The notes beneath the pieces were generated by a model. That model was not told the DNA's origin. It was given only the letters and a program-made list of their open reading frames with translations, and did not search any database. Positions 23,305-34,310 of a DNA stretch of 64,000 nucleotides are shown here, one piece after another. Position 1 is the stretch's first letter, and each line of letters begins with the position of its first letter. Origin of the DNA: Macrothele yani (Eukaryota > Arthropoda > Arachnida > Araneae > Macrothelidae); assembly GCA_039090855.1 (NCBI GenBank), contig CM077011.1:16183001-16247000 (forward strand), read 5' to 3'. The position numbers and the translations under genes are program-made.

Positions 23305-23905
23305 ATTGTTGGAACACAGAGGTGGACTAGGACTGTCAAATCGACCTAGTAGTTATTTTGAATTTTTACCAGCCCTGAAATATTGCTGAAGCACAATAAT
23401 GGTGGATTAAAAGAATCAAATCGACCGCCAATTATTTTTGAATTTTTACTGGCCCTGAAATTTTGCTGGAGCACAGGGTTGGACTGGAAGTATCAAACTG
23501 ACCGCCCTATCCCAGTTATTTTGAATTTTTACTGGCTGCAAAAAATTGCTAGAGCACAGGGTGGACTAGGAATATCAAATTGGCCTGATTGTTTTGAACT
23601 TTTACCTGCCCCAAAATATTGCTAGAACACAGGGGGCTCTAGGACTATCAAATCAGCCTGGGTATTTTAAATTTTTACTGGCTTTGAAATATTGCTGGAG
23701 CACAGGGATGGACTATCAGTAGATATGGTGGACTATCAGATTGGCCTGATATATTGAACATTTACTGGTCCTGAAATATTGCTGAAGTGACTATTCGACT
23801 AAGACTATCAAATCGACCTGTTATTTTACTGGCACTGAATTATTGCTGGAGCACAAAGGTGGACTAGCCTGGTTATTTTTAATTTTTACCAGTTCTGGTA
23901 TATTA
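23305..23905. repeat. Minisatellite with 62-90 bp units
   Basis: About eight copies of a unit with the order GCTGGAGCACAGGG-TGGACTAGGA-TATCAAAT-GCCTG-TATTTTGAATTTTTACTGGC-CTGAAATATT. The AGCACAGGG block starts near 23310, 23382, 23464, 23548, 23620, 23693, 23783 and 23845. The spacing is variable (62-90 bp) and the copies are diverged. The array begins about 270 bp after the RTE 3' end. Confidence 0.85.
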
Positions 23906-24474
23906 GAGTGATGCGTAAAAAATTAAGATATTAATATTTCATTATGCCAAATATTTTAGAAAAATATGAGCACATTTAAATCATGAAATATAAAAGTTTT
24001 ATTTGACTAGTATATTAATGAAACCCAATTTTAAAAAGTAAATTGGCTGAATTTACTATTTAAAAAAATAAGGAGTTGACTCAGCGACAGAAATTGCACT
24101 TTGGTAAAAAAGAAAGAAGTTATTTTGTGGGCTGTTAGTAGCAATGTCAGCATAATGTTTATTAATGTTCATTTAGAATATACATGTTTGGATGATGTTG
24201 GAGATTAAAGTGTTCTGTGTTTGTGCATCTCAAGTTATTAAGTTTTGTGTACTGTATTGACTTTGCAGTTGAATTATTAGTGCTGTATGACTCTTGATGT
24301 AGTGATGTTGATCAACTGGAAACTGAATCCTGATATGTAATTAGATATAGATTATTCCTACAATGCACTTTTTGGTGTTAGAAAAAGATTTGCATACCAG
24401 TTTAGTGTGAAGTGCGGTACAGTGGGGGGTTCTTTGTATGTTATATTATCTCAATCATGTTTGTAAACTTAGCC
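23906..24474. other. Unassigned AT-rich spacer
   Basis: No gene or repeat is recognised. Confidence 0.4.
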
Positions 24475-24690
24475 AACTATCTCTGTGCCTGAGTGGTATG
24501 AAACTCTGGCTTCTAAACTTTCTTCCAAGACTTGTCCAGGTTAGAATCTTGGGTAAGGTATAGATGGTGCATTTGTTTCACAGCTCTGGTTCTTTTCCTA
24601 CCCTGGAACCAGTGGCCCTAATTAGGGATAGGCACCTGCTTTATGGAACATTGAGTTGCTCACAGTAGTCGTTTACCCCCTCCTCCTTCC
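24475..24690 (+). mobile_element. Old, diverged copy of the tRNA-derived SINE
   Basis: The order of SINE blocks is kept: a tRNA-like head (GTGCCTGAGTGGTATGAAAC), then CTGGAACCAGTGGCCCTAATTAGGGATAGGC and TTGAGTTGCTCACAGTAGTCGTTTA. The B box is damaged and no poly-A tail or TSD remains. It is older than the other copies in the window. Confidence 0.7.
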
Positions 24691-25590
24691 CCAGGATAAA
24701 CCAGGACTTGCACTTTAAAAGCCAACTTTTATAAGAAATTTCATTAGACATTGTGTGAAATACAATTGTTAATTTTATTTAAATAACTATGAGGAATTGG
24801 CTTTCAACTGGCCCTCAAGCAGTTTGTCCTGATGATGGCCCTGGACTGTATATGGCCACTTCACCTTTGCTGGAGCAGTTTTGCTCAATTGAATATATGC
24901 ATTATCTTCTACTAAAGTTAACTATTTGCATAATTTTTTTAATCATACCTTTGGACACTGTGTACAAAGACACAACTGGAAAGTAAGCAAATAATCAACC
25001 ACATTAGTTGTCAATACACACACAGGTGTGCACATCAGCTATTTTAAACCGTAACATGTGAAACAGTTTGTAATTCTTACTATCACATTCCTACTTATTG
25101 AATCAATTTTTGCTAGATTATGTTTGTTATTGAAGATATATCATGTCCATATACTACTTAAAATGTTAATGGTGTAAGCATTCGTTGTTAGCTGTGTCAC
25201 TGAAATCATATGTGGAACACCACTGAATTGAGCTGAAAATGTATAGCTTTCTTCATTGAAATGGCTGAGTATTTAAAAAAAAAATCACTGAACTTAAATA
25301 GGATTTTTGTTGAAGCTACCTTACATTTTTTTAATTTGTGAATTGTGTTGGTACTACCAACTGGTAGTGTAATTTTTATTTAATAATATTTGATTTAGAT
25401 ATTTCTATCATGAACTTGCATATTTTATATTTCTCAGATTTTGTGATTTCAAATTGTGGGGAAAATCTCTGACATTGCAGTTAGTTATTATTTGAAGCAG
25501 AAAAGAAAAGAATAGTAGCAGTAATAATTACTTTCAAAGTGTACTCTTACAGAAGAAAACAAGGAAGTTGGCAAGACAGAATCCACACTG
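24691..25590. other. Unassigned AT-rich spacer
   Basis: No gene or known repeat is recognised. Confidence 0.4.
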
Positions 25591-25806
25591 GTGACCTAAC
25601 CGTCAGAGGTGCAGCTTTCTGACTAGTCCTCCGAGCTGGGCCTCAGATCGAGTCCCAGATGAGACATGAGTAGAGTAGAGTGTCTTAAGGCACCGGCTCT
25701 CTCCCTTCCCCTTTGAACGAGTGGCTCCCAAATTAGGGATGGGTGACTGCTTATAGCCCTCAGAGTTGCTCATGAGGGTCACTAAACCCTGAAACAAAAC
25801 AAAAAA
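25591..25806 (+). mobile_element. Diverged SINE copy
   Basis: The tRNA-like head is altered, but the body (CCCTTCCCCTTTGAACGAGTGGCTCCCAAATTAGGGATGGG..., ACTGCTTATAGCCC, GAGTTGCTCATGAGGGTCACTAAACC) and an A-rich tail follow the family order. No clear TSD. Confidence 0.7.
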
Positions 25807-25824
25807 ATTCTTGTCTAAATTCTT

Positions 25825-25984
25825 TTATAGCCTTTCTGCCTGTGGTGAGATTCGAACACACAGCTTTGTAGTTCAGAGTGGGATATTCTCTCAACTCATC
25901 TACTCCGGCAAGTCTTATCGCTGCAACTTTGCCGGTTTGATTCACGTTGCTGCAGTAGTACGTCAAATTATGTGGCATGTTACA
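25825..25984 (-). repeat. tRNA-containing LTR-like repeat, copy 1
   Basis: Read on the minus strand it starts TGTAAC, has about 70 nt of unique sequence, then a tRNA-like unit with a slightly damaged B box (GTTCGAATCT), then a short tail. It aligns along its length with 27165-27348: shared blocks include TCTTATCGCTGCAACTTT and TACTCC-GCAAG, and both end in GTTACA. The layout matches the LTRs of the TRIM-like element at 40927-41912. It is probably a solo LTR of a related family. Confidence 0.5.
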
Positions 25985-25993
25985 CTACATGCA

Positions 25994-26225
25994 TGCCGCC
26001 CCGGTGGCGCAGTGGTCTAAGCGATGGCCTCAGATCATTCGTCCGTAAGGGGTCCGGGTTCGAATCCCAGTGAGGCATGGATGTTGTGTTTGTCTTACTG
26101 TACTGGCTCTCTCCCTTCCCTGGAGCCAGTGACCCAAAATTAGGGACGGGCGACTGCTTATAGCCCATTGAGTTGCTCACAATGGTCGTTAAACCACCAA
26201 TCAAAAAAAAAAAAAAAAAAAAAAA
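25994..26225 (+). mobile_element. tRNA-derived SINE, full length
   Basis: A box (TGGCGCAGTGG) and B box (GGTTCGAATCC) are intact. The body carries GGAGCCAGTGACCC and TTGAGTTGCTCACAATGGTCGTTAAACC, and the tail is a run of A. The 10-bp TSD ACTACATGCA flanks it (25984-25993 and 26226-26235). It inserted at the end of the LTR-like repeat. Confidence 0.93.
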
Positions 26226-26302
26226 ACTACATGCACACACGCACATACACACATGTAAGAAAGGCAGGAATGGAAATCGCAGGTTTCGGGTCTGACGATA
26301 AT

Positions 26303-27054
26303 CAGTGGTGGGCCCAGAATGGGGTGGGGGAAATTGGGGTGTTAAAGCATCCCCTGAAATTTGTAACCTTTTGATATTGTAAAAGGCAAAGTTTTGTTAG
26401 TATTTGAAATTGTTTTTATATCTCATGGCAACAATTGAACACATTTTTTCCATAGAGACAAGGAAGTGGCAAGGAGCCAAGGACCAGGATGTCCCATTGT
26501 AATGAAAAGCCAATGCATGGGTATACTGAAGGTTTCTATGGCAACGAGGCAATGCCAAATTTGAGTTCCACGACTTATTTCAGATTACTCTAAAGCACAC
26601 TGAAAAGCAAGGAGTTTTGATCAAAATATCAAGAATCACATCAAAACAAAACCAACGTTGTAACATAAACACAGAAGACTATTACAGGATTTCAATTTAT
26701 GTACCATTTTTAGACATGTTTATTAGTGCTTTGGAAAACAAATTTCTCACACACAAATCAGTCTTATTAGGATTCCAGTTGCTTTTCCCAACTTGTTTTC
26801 TGTGCAGATAAGCAGCAGAACATAAGTGGTCAACCGTTATGTGATGATAAGAATATAGGTAATTAGAACATTATTAAAAATTTCCAGCAATATTTATATG
26901 AATATTTTTGTGCAGATGTAGCATACATTTTAAAAATTCACTCATAACACATTTACTTGTATAAAAAATTAAATTTCATAACCCCTCTAAAAACATTTTG
27001 TTATCCCCCCAATTTTTTTCGTAACCCCCCCCCCCCAATCTGGGCATGCCACTG
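26303..27054. mobile_element. 750-bp TIR element with CAGTGG termini
   Basis: The left end CAGTGGTGGGCCCAGAATGGGG and the reversed right end CAGTGGCATGCCCAGATTGGGG form imperfect inverted repeats with G-rich continuations (a poly-C run of about 14 at 27025). No coding frame. The left flank CTGACGAT and right flank CTGACAAC are similar but not exact, so a hAT-type 8-bp TSD is only suggested. Confidence 0.6.
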
Positions 27055-27164
27055 CTGACAACCATGCTTGAAGGAGCAGCTTTGCTGTAGAAGGAATTTT
27101 TATTAATTCCATACAATGTGTTGAAAAATCATCACACATATTTTTTTTTTTGAACCTCGTGGCC

Positions 27165-27348
27165 AAAAGATTCTTTTATGCTCGGGTGCCAATATAGTGT
27201 TTTACCTCCTTGCTGATGGTGGGATTCGAACCCATGGCTTTCTACTCCAGAACAGGATATTTTCCCAACTGAACTACTCCAGCAAGGCTTATCGCTGCAA
27301 CTTTACAGATGTGACTCATATGTCACTGCAGAAGTACATCATGTTACA
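27165..27348 (-). repeat. tRNA-containing LTR-like repeat, copy 2
   Basis: On the minus strand it begins TGTAAC and contains a tRNA-like unit whose outer stem CTTGCTG/CAGCAAG pairs perfectly over 7 bp. It has an A box (TAGTTCAGTTG) and a perfect B box (GGTTCGAATCC), followed by about 40 nt. It is homologous to 25825-25984. As in the TRIM-like LTRs, the tRNA-like unit sits in the middle, not at the 5' end as in a SINE. Confidence 0.55.
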
Positions 27349-28689
27349 TAACACAGTATATTTTATTTCACATGACTTTTACAACTATATCTATGTGTTA
27401 CCTTCACATGTATTAATATGAAACATGGATAGTTTGTAATTGTGCTATTTTATTAGTAATCCACTAAAATCATTTTTAACCAACTGTAACGGAACTTTTC
27501 CACTTATGTATCACACAGATTTTTAAATGCTGTTGATCTACGAATTTGAAACATGCCTTTATATCAAATAACCAGTGGTTTTTTTTTGTTTTTTTTTTTG
27601 GCAAAATTAAAAATTTGCATTCATTATGATTTGTAGTAAACTATGCCTTTGTAGGAGGAGAATTTTTTATTCGGATACAGATCACAGAAGAGTGCTCTTA
27701 ATTATTTTTGTTCTTTAATTTTATTCTTATTTTATTAGAAGCACAGACAAAGTTACAAGTTTTTACATGTTTTCAGGCTCATATGTTTTATAATGATTAA
27801 GAATGTGCACAACACACACACACACACATAATCAAAAACCTACTTGTATAAGCCATAACAGATATTCAATCTGGTGGATTTTTTTGTAGTTATTGTTAAC
27901 CAAGTCGATTATTTTCATCATGACATTTTATATTGATGACTTCATAATGTGATAGAATTATATTAAAAATATGGCTTGAAATGTTCTGTCTTTATTAGTG
28001 TCAATATTCTTGATTCAAAATTTTTTTCTCTGTAACTGTGTTTTTTTTTGTTTTTTTTTTTTTGTCTGTAATGTCACATTTGCAAAGTTTTTGTTTTCTA
28101 TTTTGTTTTATGTGTAAGTTATTATTAGTCAGAATTGCTGTGACCTATATAGTGAACAATCAATTGGTTCACAGCATAGGTTCAGTGCACTACACGTGTT
28201 CTGCCTGTCTTGCAGACCTAATTGCCAGTTAGTGCTGTGCTAGTGCAACTATGTAATTTTGTTTGTGGTACCTGTGGATCCCCAACTGCTCTGTAAAATC
28301 AGAGAAGAAATTCCAGAAATGGTAGGCATGCAGAAACAAGGTCTACCTTATGAGCCAAAAGAAATAAAAAAGGTGAAGGAACAAAAACATATTACTAATA
28401 TTTGATATGAGGGGAAGTCACTAAATAAGTCACAAACTGTTTTTAAAAAATACTGAGTGAGGTATGAACTTAGCAGGTGGCAAACACTTCACAGATGACA
28501 AAGGTCAAAATTGCTCGGGGCTAAAAGGCAGATGTTCCAGAAGTTCCCAGCCTAGTTGTTCAATAACATATCACGCTTCAGAATATGTTTCATAGCAACC
28601 AGCTTCTGGTAAGTTGAAAGTTTTCAAAATGTGGATGTTGATTTCATCATTGCACCCCCCCCCCCCCAGGTGGGAACGGTCATGAATTC
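27349..28689. other. Unassigned AT-rich spacer
   Basis: No gene is recognised. A short (CA)n run lies near 27814 and a poly-C run near 28655. Confidence 0.4.
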
Positions 28690-28699
28690 AACATTCACG

Positions 28700-28910
28700 G
28701 CCGCCCTGGTGGCGCAGTGGCCTCTGATCATTCGCCCGTAAGTGGTCCGGGTTCGAATCCCGGTGAGGCATGGATATTGTGTTTGTCTTACGGCACTGGC
28801 TCTCTCCCTTCCCTGGAACCAGTGACCCTAAATTAGGGACGGGTGACTGCTTATAGCCCATTGAGTTGCTCACGGTGGTCGTTAAACCTCCAATAAAAAA
28901 AAAGAAAAAA
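28700..28910 (+). mobile_element. tRNA-derived SINE with internal deletion in the head
   Basis: Flanked by AACATTCACG (28690-28699 and 28911-28920). The head reads GGCGCAGTGGCCTCTGATC, lacking about 12 nt between the A box and the CCTCTG block. B box and body are intact. The tail is A-rich with one G. Confidence 0.92.
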
Positions 28911-28920
28911 AACATTCACG

Positions 28921-29740
28921 TTTTGGAAACTTAACTGATCACAAGCTTGTGAAAATTCATGTTACTGTGAAGCCTATTCTGGTTCCTTAATGAGACGAAA
29001 CAGCTTCCACCATTCACTCTTCCCCTTCTTGTTTTCAACAAGAACGTATATGTTGGCCTAGACACCTTTTACAATCTCCATAATATTAAATTCATTCATA
29101 TTAATAAATAAGGCATTCATTCCGACACGACAGGCAATGTAACGGATTGTTAGCACGTCAAACGAAAACCTCTGTATGCTCATGCAATGTGAAAAGTAAC
29201 TCAATTTTACCATGCGACACGGTGGGTGTGAGAGTGAATCACCAGAGAAGCAAGCGATAGGCGTTTGCCTGTATCTTCGTCCGGACAATCACACTGAAAA
29301 CAGACTGAAAGAAAGTATCGTTTTGCGATATGGTATCGGTGAGAATAACGTCTACGCCGTATCGTTGGTCGGTGGAAATCTTCGTTGCTTTAAGAAAGAA
29401 ACTGCACATTTTTCACTCTGCTGGCACCAGTATCGAGCACAAAATTCCACAGTACGCACTTTTCCTTGAAATATTATTTTTCTTTTCAAAAATAAAACCT
29501 GGTCGACTTGACCCGCAAGAAATTGTCAACCCACTGACCCGTGATCTGTTTCCATCTCTTGTGGGTATAGGTATTTCTGTAGCGGACCACAAGACTAAAA
29601 TTCCCGGCCTGGTGTCATCGACCCAAACCATTAATGGTGGAAAACCTTTTGTTAAGGAAGAAAAGTCTGAAGTTGTATAAAGATGATCACTGAACCACAG
29701 TACTTTTAACATGTTATGTAAGGCTAGTTGGTGGTACTGC
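28921..29740. other. Unassigned stretch with weak open frames
   Basis: Frames of 85-116 codons occur on the + strand around 29212-29680, but none matches a family I recognise. Codon pattern and motifs do not support an exon. Left unassigned. Confidence 0.35.
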
Positions 29741-29965
29741 TTTTTTTTTTTTTTTTTTTTTTTTTTGAGATTTAACGACCACCGTGAGCAACTCAATGGG
29801 CTATAAGCAGTCGCCCGTCCCTAATTTAGGGTCACTGGTTCCAGGGAAGGGAGAGAGCCAGTGCCGTAAGACAAACACAACATCCATGCCTCACCGGGAT
29901 TCGAACCCGGACCCCTTCCGATGAATGATCAGAGGCCAACGCCTTAGACCACTGCGCCACCCGGC
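29741..29965 (-). mobile_element. tRNA-derived SINE
   Basis: Minus orientation: poly-T first, then the body, then the reverse B box GGATTCGAACC and the head. TSD TGGTACTGCTTT (left copy from 29732, right copy from 29966). The head carries the GGCG-TGG subfamily marker (here GCGTTGG). Confidence 0.92.
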
Positions 29966-29976
29966 TGGTACTGCTT

Positions 29977-30590
29977 TAATTGACATTTATACCACATGCT
30001 GTGTGGGGTCTGTTCTCGCATGTTGTCAGTTCCCACCCCACTGACAATTGGTTCCCTTACAGACATTCCCAACGCAAATGAAATCTGTTCCTTTGCCTCA
30101 TAAAAACACCTTTTTCCAATTATGCCATTTTACTCGTACGATAACAGCCTTGTGGTTACCTCTTAAACTTGATAGGAGGGAAAGGAATTTTAAGGGAAGA
30201 TGGGGAGTCATACAAAACACCGAATTTAAAGAGATGGCCAGAAATACCGTCCCAATTTCTAAGCTCAGTTGTATGGCGTATCTTTAAGTAATGTTGCTTT
30301 CTAAACGATGTTTAGCGAGTCTGCTAGTAATTCGTACTTGTGCGTGGCGTACGTCGATTTCTGGCGGAATTATGGCTCCAAACCAAGAACAGCGAATTTA
30401 TTCCTCCCTACATGACTTTTTTGGAAGCAAAATTAAAAAAATTACGAATCATTGTTCTTATCCCGCGGGTCCAGTAGGGAAGGAGTGGGGGACTGCGAAA
30501 GTCGGCGTTGTGTATACCAGACAAATCTTAACTTTAAAACTACAACGCATATCAAAATAAGCAATACACAGTTTAAAAGAGCAAGGATGA
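29977..30590. other. Unassigned stretch
   Basis: No recognised exon. Frames of 79 and 89 codons on the + strand (30048 and 30291) show no known motif. Confidence 0.35.
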
Positions 30591-32030
30591 AAGAATGTCA
30601 CGCGACATTAGCCTTGAGCGCGTGACGTCACACGCCGCCACAAGATGGTTGCCAAGTTGGAGTGGAAAATTACCGGTTCGCAGAGCGGCAAAATTAGTAT
30701 ACCTCCGGAACGCGTTGTCGTTGTGTGAGGTGTCGTTTAACAGAGCTCGACGAGAACTATAAAATAAAACACTCATAGTGACAATAGTGAAAGAACTTGG
30801 GAAAATATACAGTGACAAAGTGTTGAACTTGGACAAATTTTCGTTAAAATTTCAAAAATATGGAAATATCTTCAAAATAAGAAGGTAAATGCCTATCGTA
30901 AACCCTTACAAAGTGAAAGAAGAATAAATGAGGAATCCAAAACGCCCCTATGACAGCAGCAGAACTGATGAGGCAGCGTCGACAAGTTGAGGCGAGTACC
31001 AGTCGCGCAGACGCCTAACGCCTGTTCACAGGCAATGGATGTCGACAGTGAGGTAGAACCGATGGAATGCGACGAAATACAAGCAGATTAGAATTACGAT
31101 TTAGCGATTGTAACCCATTGGCGTCTAACGACGAAACACTTTGAAAAGTCGTTCTATGGTAACAAATTGGGTTTTGTTTGTGATCGCATATGGTTCCAAA
31201 ATGATTTAAAACTGCCCAAAGCAGCTATGTTGCAATTCTTACAACAGGAATTCACATATGAAGACGTTTAACAGTTTATGTTGTGCTCAAACTGCTGGAC
31301 AGTAAAGCAAGGAAAGGTGCCAACGTTGAGTAAGAGTTACGGCTTCACGTATCACGCTCCGACTACTTGGCACTCACGGAGACCTGGATGGATAAAGACA
31401 AAACCGTCGACATATCCTGCTTCAAACACATTGGGTCCAAAGAGTGCGACTGACGACGACCAACAGCCAGGTACGAGTCGTGGCACTGGCAAGAAGAAGC
31501 ATAGTGGACTCTACGGTGACACGGCAGTCTTCAAGAATCAGAAAACGTGCAGGGCTCATGTTGCTAGACCCGTTCCACGATGACCATGGCCAATACCCAA
31601 ATATTCTGGATTGACTTGTCTACAGGATATTCATGTCGGCGAAGGCGTACTAGTGGAAGTTGAGATACACATTACACAGACACCACTCAACTACATCGAG
31701 ATGTTTCTCTTTCAACTAATGCGTTACTTCACGGAGCATGTGTCAGAACAATAGCGACTGGCACTGCGATCCCAACAAACCGCTTCTACTCACCGGGGAC
31801 TTTAAGATTGAGGCGTCGAACGATCGTCTGAAACAGTTTCTGAACGACAAGTTCAGGTTGTTGTTGGCCACGGATCCAACTGACTTCACAACTTTTAAGA
31901 ATACCACGATAGACTTAACGTTCTCTAGAGATACATGTTTAGTAAGTAAGTCTTACATATCGTACTACTCGCACCACTGTCCTGTCTTGAACAAAGTTAG
32001 TCAGCACTGTGAGAAATAAATAAAATAAAA
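30591..32030 (+). pseudogene. Helitron-type relic: N-terminal zinc region joined to an endonuclease remnant
   Basis: From about 31143 the frames read FEKSFYGNKLGFVCDRIWFQNDLK...LQQEFTYEDV-QFMLCSNCW...GKVPTLSKSYGFTY. This resembles the cysteine-containing segment before the Rep-helicase in arthropod Helitron proteins. At about 31365 it passes abruptly into LALTETWMDKDKTVDI, the start of an AP-type endonuclease, which ends with LLTGDFKIEAS (31789) and IDLTFSRDT..ISYYSHHCPVL (to 31980). The whole Rep and helicase part is missing. A possible leader protein (MTAAELMRQRR) starts near 30952. Multiple stops. The endonuclease points to the Helentron type. Family assignment is by recognition only. Confidence 0.5.
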
Positions 32031-32396
32031 AACATGAAAGTTCGTTGCGCTCATTTTTTTCTTACCTGCCCTACAAACACCCCGCGCCTGGTCTTCCCTA
32101 TAAATCCGCCCCTGAAAGGCGTAAGAGAATCGTAGGTGCGCAGTACATTTTGTAAAGGTATGTACCGTAGCCATGGAAATATGTTTTTTGTTTCATTACT
32201 TTTAACAATGCGAACAATTTTTTAATACTCAAGTCTTTTAAAAAACATTATTTTTATTCATCAAATAAACTTAACTGAACTTGATGTTTTTAAATTAAAA
32301 AGTAAACTTTAAAAATACTAGCTTGAAAAACGAGACACGAAATACCAAACTTTTGCTCCATTGACTACCGAGCGTATACGGCCATTCTTCATGACC

Positions 32397-32632
32397 TTTT
32401 TTTTTTTTTTTTTTTTTTTTGATTGGAGGTTTAACGACCACCGTGAGCAACTCAATGGGCTATAAGCAGTCGCCCGTCCCTAATTTAGGGTCACTGGTTC
32501 CAGGGAAGGGAGAGAGCCAGTGCCGTAAGACAAACACAACATCCATGCCTCACCGGGATTCGAACCCGGACCCCTCACGGACGAATGATCAGAGGCCAGC
32601 GCCTTAGACCACTGCGCCACCGGGGCGGCCCT
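32397..32632 (-). mobile_element. tRNA-derived SINE, full length
   Basis: Longest TSD of the family here: GCCATTCTTCATGACC (32381-32396 and 32633-32648). Reverse B box intact, poly-T of about 24. GGCGCTGG subfamily marker in the head. Confidence 0.95.
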
Positions 32633-32791
32633 GCCATTCTTCATGACCACTTGAACCATAGAATATGAAAACTCAAACTGACCAAAACAAATCAAGGTTT
32701 CTTCATTTTCCTCTCATAGCGAATGATACATCGTTCACCAAGTGTTACGGACTCAAATTCACGTAGAGCACATGTAGATACATTATAAGCG

Positions 32792-33008
32792 GCCGCCCCG
32801 GTGGCGCAGGGGTCTAAGCGATGGCCTCTGATCATTCGTCCGTAAGGGGTCCGGGTTCGAATCCCGGTGAGGCATGGATGTTGTGTTTGTCTTACGGCAC
32901 TGGCTCTTTCCCTTCCCTGGAACCAGTGACCCTAAATTAGGGACGGGAGACTGCTTATAGCCCATTGAGTTGCTCACGGTGGTCGTTAAAATTCCAAAAA
33001 AAACAAAA
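32792..33008 (+). mobile_element. tRNA-derived SINE
   Basis: Flanked by ACATTATAAGCG / ACATTATAGGCG (32780-32791 and 33009-33020). Head with AGCGATGG subfamily marker, intact B box. The tail is interrupted (AAAAAAAACAAAA). Confidence 0.92.
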
Positions 33009-33117
33009 ACATTATAGGCGGAAAATACGTTGTGTATAATCTCTATATACATTTCCAAAACATTCTAGGTTACACAATTCACCGTTTAGCGCAATAATCT
33101 GTACTTTAACTGGCTGG

Positions 33118-33340
33118 TTGTTGTTGTTGTTGTTTTTGAGGTTTAACGACCACCGTGAGCAACTCAATGGGCTATAAGCAGTCGCCCGTCCCTAATTTAG
33201 GGTCACTGGTTCCAGGGATGGGAGAGAACCAGTGCCGTAAGACAAGCACAACATCCATGCCTCACCGGGATTCGAACCCGGACCCCTTTCGGACGAATGA
33301 TCAGAGGCCATCGCTTAGACCACTGCGCCACCGGGGCGGC
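33118..33340 (-). mobile_element. tRNA-derived SINE with (CAA)n tail
   Basis: TSD TTAACTGGCTGG (33106-33117 and 33341-33352). On its own strand the 3' tail is AAAAACAACAACAACAACAA instead of plain poly-A. Head marker AGCGATGG. Confidence 0.93.
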
Positions 33341-33459
33341 TTAACTGGCTGGAACGAATTAACTCGGGGTTAGCATCACGGAGTGAAATAAACTCGAACG
33401 AATATATTCGCTGTCTAAGAAGTGAGCAGAAGTCGACCGGGACGATTGAACCCACACAT

Positions 33460-33691
33460 GCCGCCCCGTTGGCGCAGTGGTCTAAGGCGCTGGCCTCTGA
33501 TCATTCGTCCGTAAGGGGTCCGGGTTCGAATCACGGTCAGGCATGGATGTTGTGTTTGTCTTACGGCCCTGGCTCTCTCCCTTCCCTGGAACCAGTGACC
33601 CTAAATTAGGGACGGGCGACTGCTTATAGCCCATTGAGTTGCTCACGGTGGTCGTTAAACCTCCAATCAAAAAAAAAAAAAAAAAAAAAAA
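33460..33691 (+). mobile_element. tRNA-derived SINE, full length
   Basis: TSD AACCCACACAT (33449-33459 and 33692-33702). A and B boxes present (B box GGTTCGAATCA, last base changed), tail of about 25 A. GGCGCTGG marker. Confidence 0.95.
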
Positions 33692-33744
33692 AACCCACAC
33701 ATCAAAAAGTGTTGTTTTTCTCTCAGTTTTGTTATTCAAAGTGG

Positions 33745-33912
33745 GCTGCCCTGGTGGCACAGTGGTCTCAGAGCTGGCTTTTGATCATTCGCCCGAGAAT
33801 GGTCCGGGTTTGAATCCCGGTGAGGCATGGATGTAGTGTTTGTTTTACGACACGAGCTCTTTCCCTTCCCTAGAACCAGTGGTCCTAAATTCGGGACGGG
33901 GACTGCGAGCAA
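33745..33912 (+). mobile_element. SINE copy lacking its 3' end
   Basis: Head and body are recognisable up to GGGACGGGGACTGC, then the sequence changes into the 146-bp repeat found next. The missing tail suggests deletion or replacement at the junction with that repeat. Confidence 0.8.
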
Positions 33913-33919
33913 AAAACAG

Positions 33920-34310
33920 ATTGAACATTTGCGTCCTCTAGCGAGAAAATTCTACATTATTTTGGGCAGAAAATGCGCACAAAAAAAAATCCATATTTAG
34001 TAGTACCTGACCGAAAAAGAATTATTTCAATCGGTTTTTAGACGTGCACCTATTGCTGTAAACGGAAACACAATCTTATGCCCTCTAGTGGCAAACATAT
34101 GCGTTCAGAAAAATTTTAAATTATATGGAAAACATTTTGCACCAGAAACGATCTCCGACAAAGAAATAATTTTTCAAATCAGACTATTAGAAGCAGAGAT
34201 ATCGAGGATATTAAGATACAACACTACGTCCCCTGGCGGAAAAATTATGCATCGTTTTAAGTCGAAGATATTTTCAAAAGGTCTTTCGTTGTGAGCGGTA
34301 TCTTATCGCA
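33920..34310 (-). repeat. Second locus of the roughly 146-bp repeat, reverse orientation
   Basis: About three units on the minus strand: CCGATTGAAATAATTCTTT-like blocks near 34020 and 34170, TATAATTT-AAATTTTTC blocks, and GCCCTCTAGTGGC / CCCCTGGCGG blocks near 34080 and 34230. These correspond to the array inside the hAT-type element at 2310-3625, so the unit is dispersed in the genome. Confidence 0.7.

Noticed and set aside
29212..30560. Several + strand frames of 79-116 codons
   Set aside because: They overlap each other in different frames and show no family motif or exon borders. They may be remains of an unrecognised repeat.
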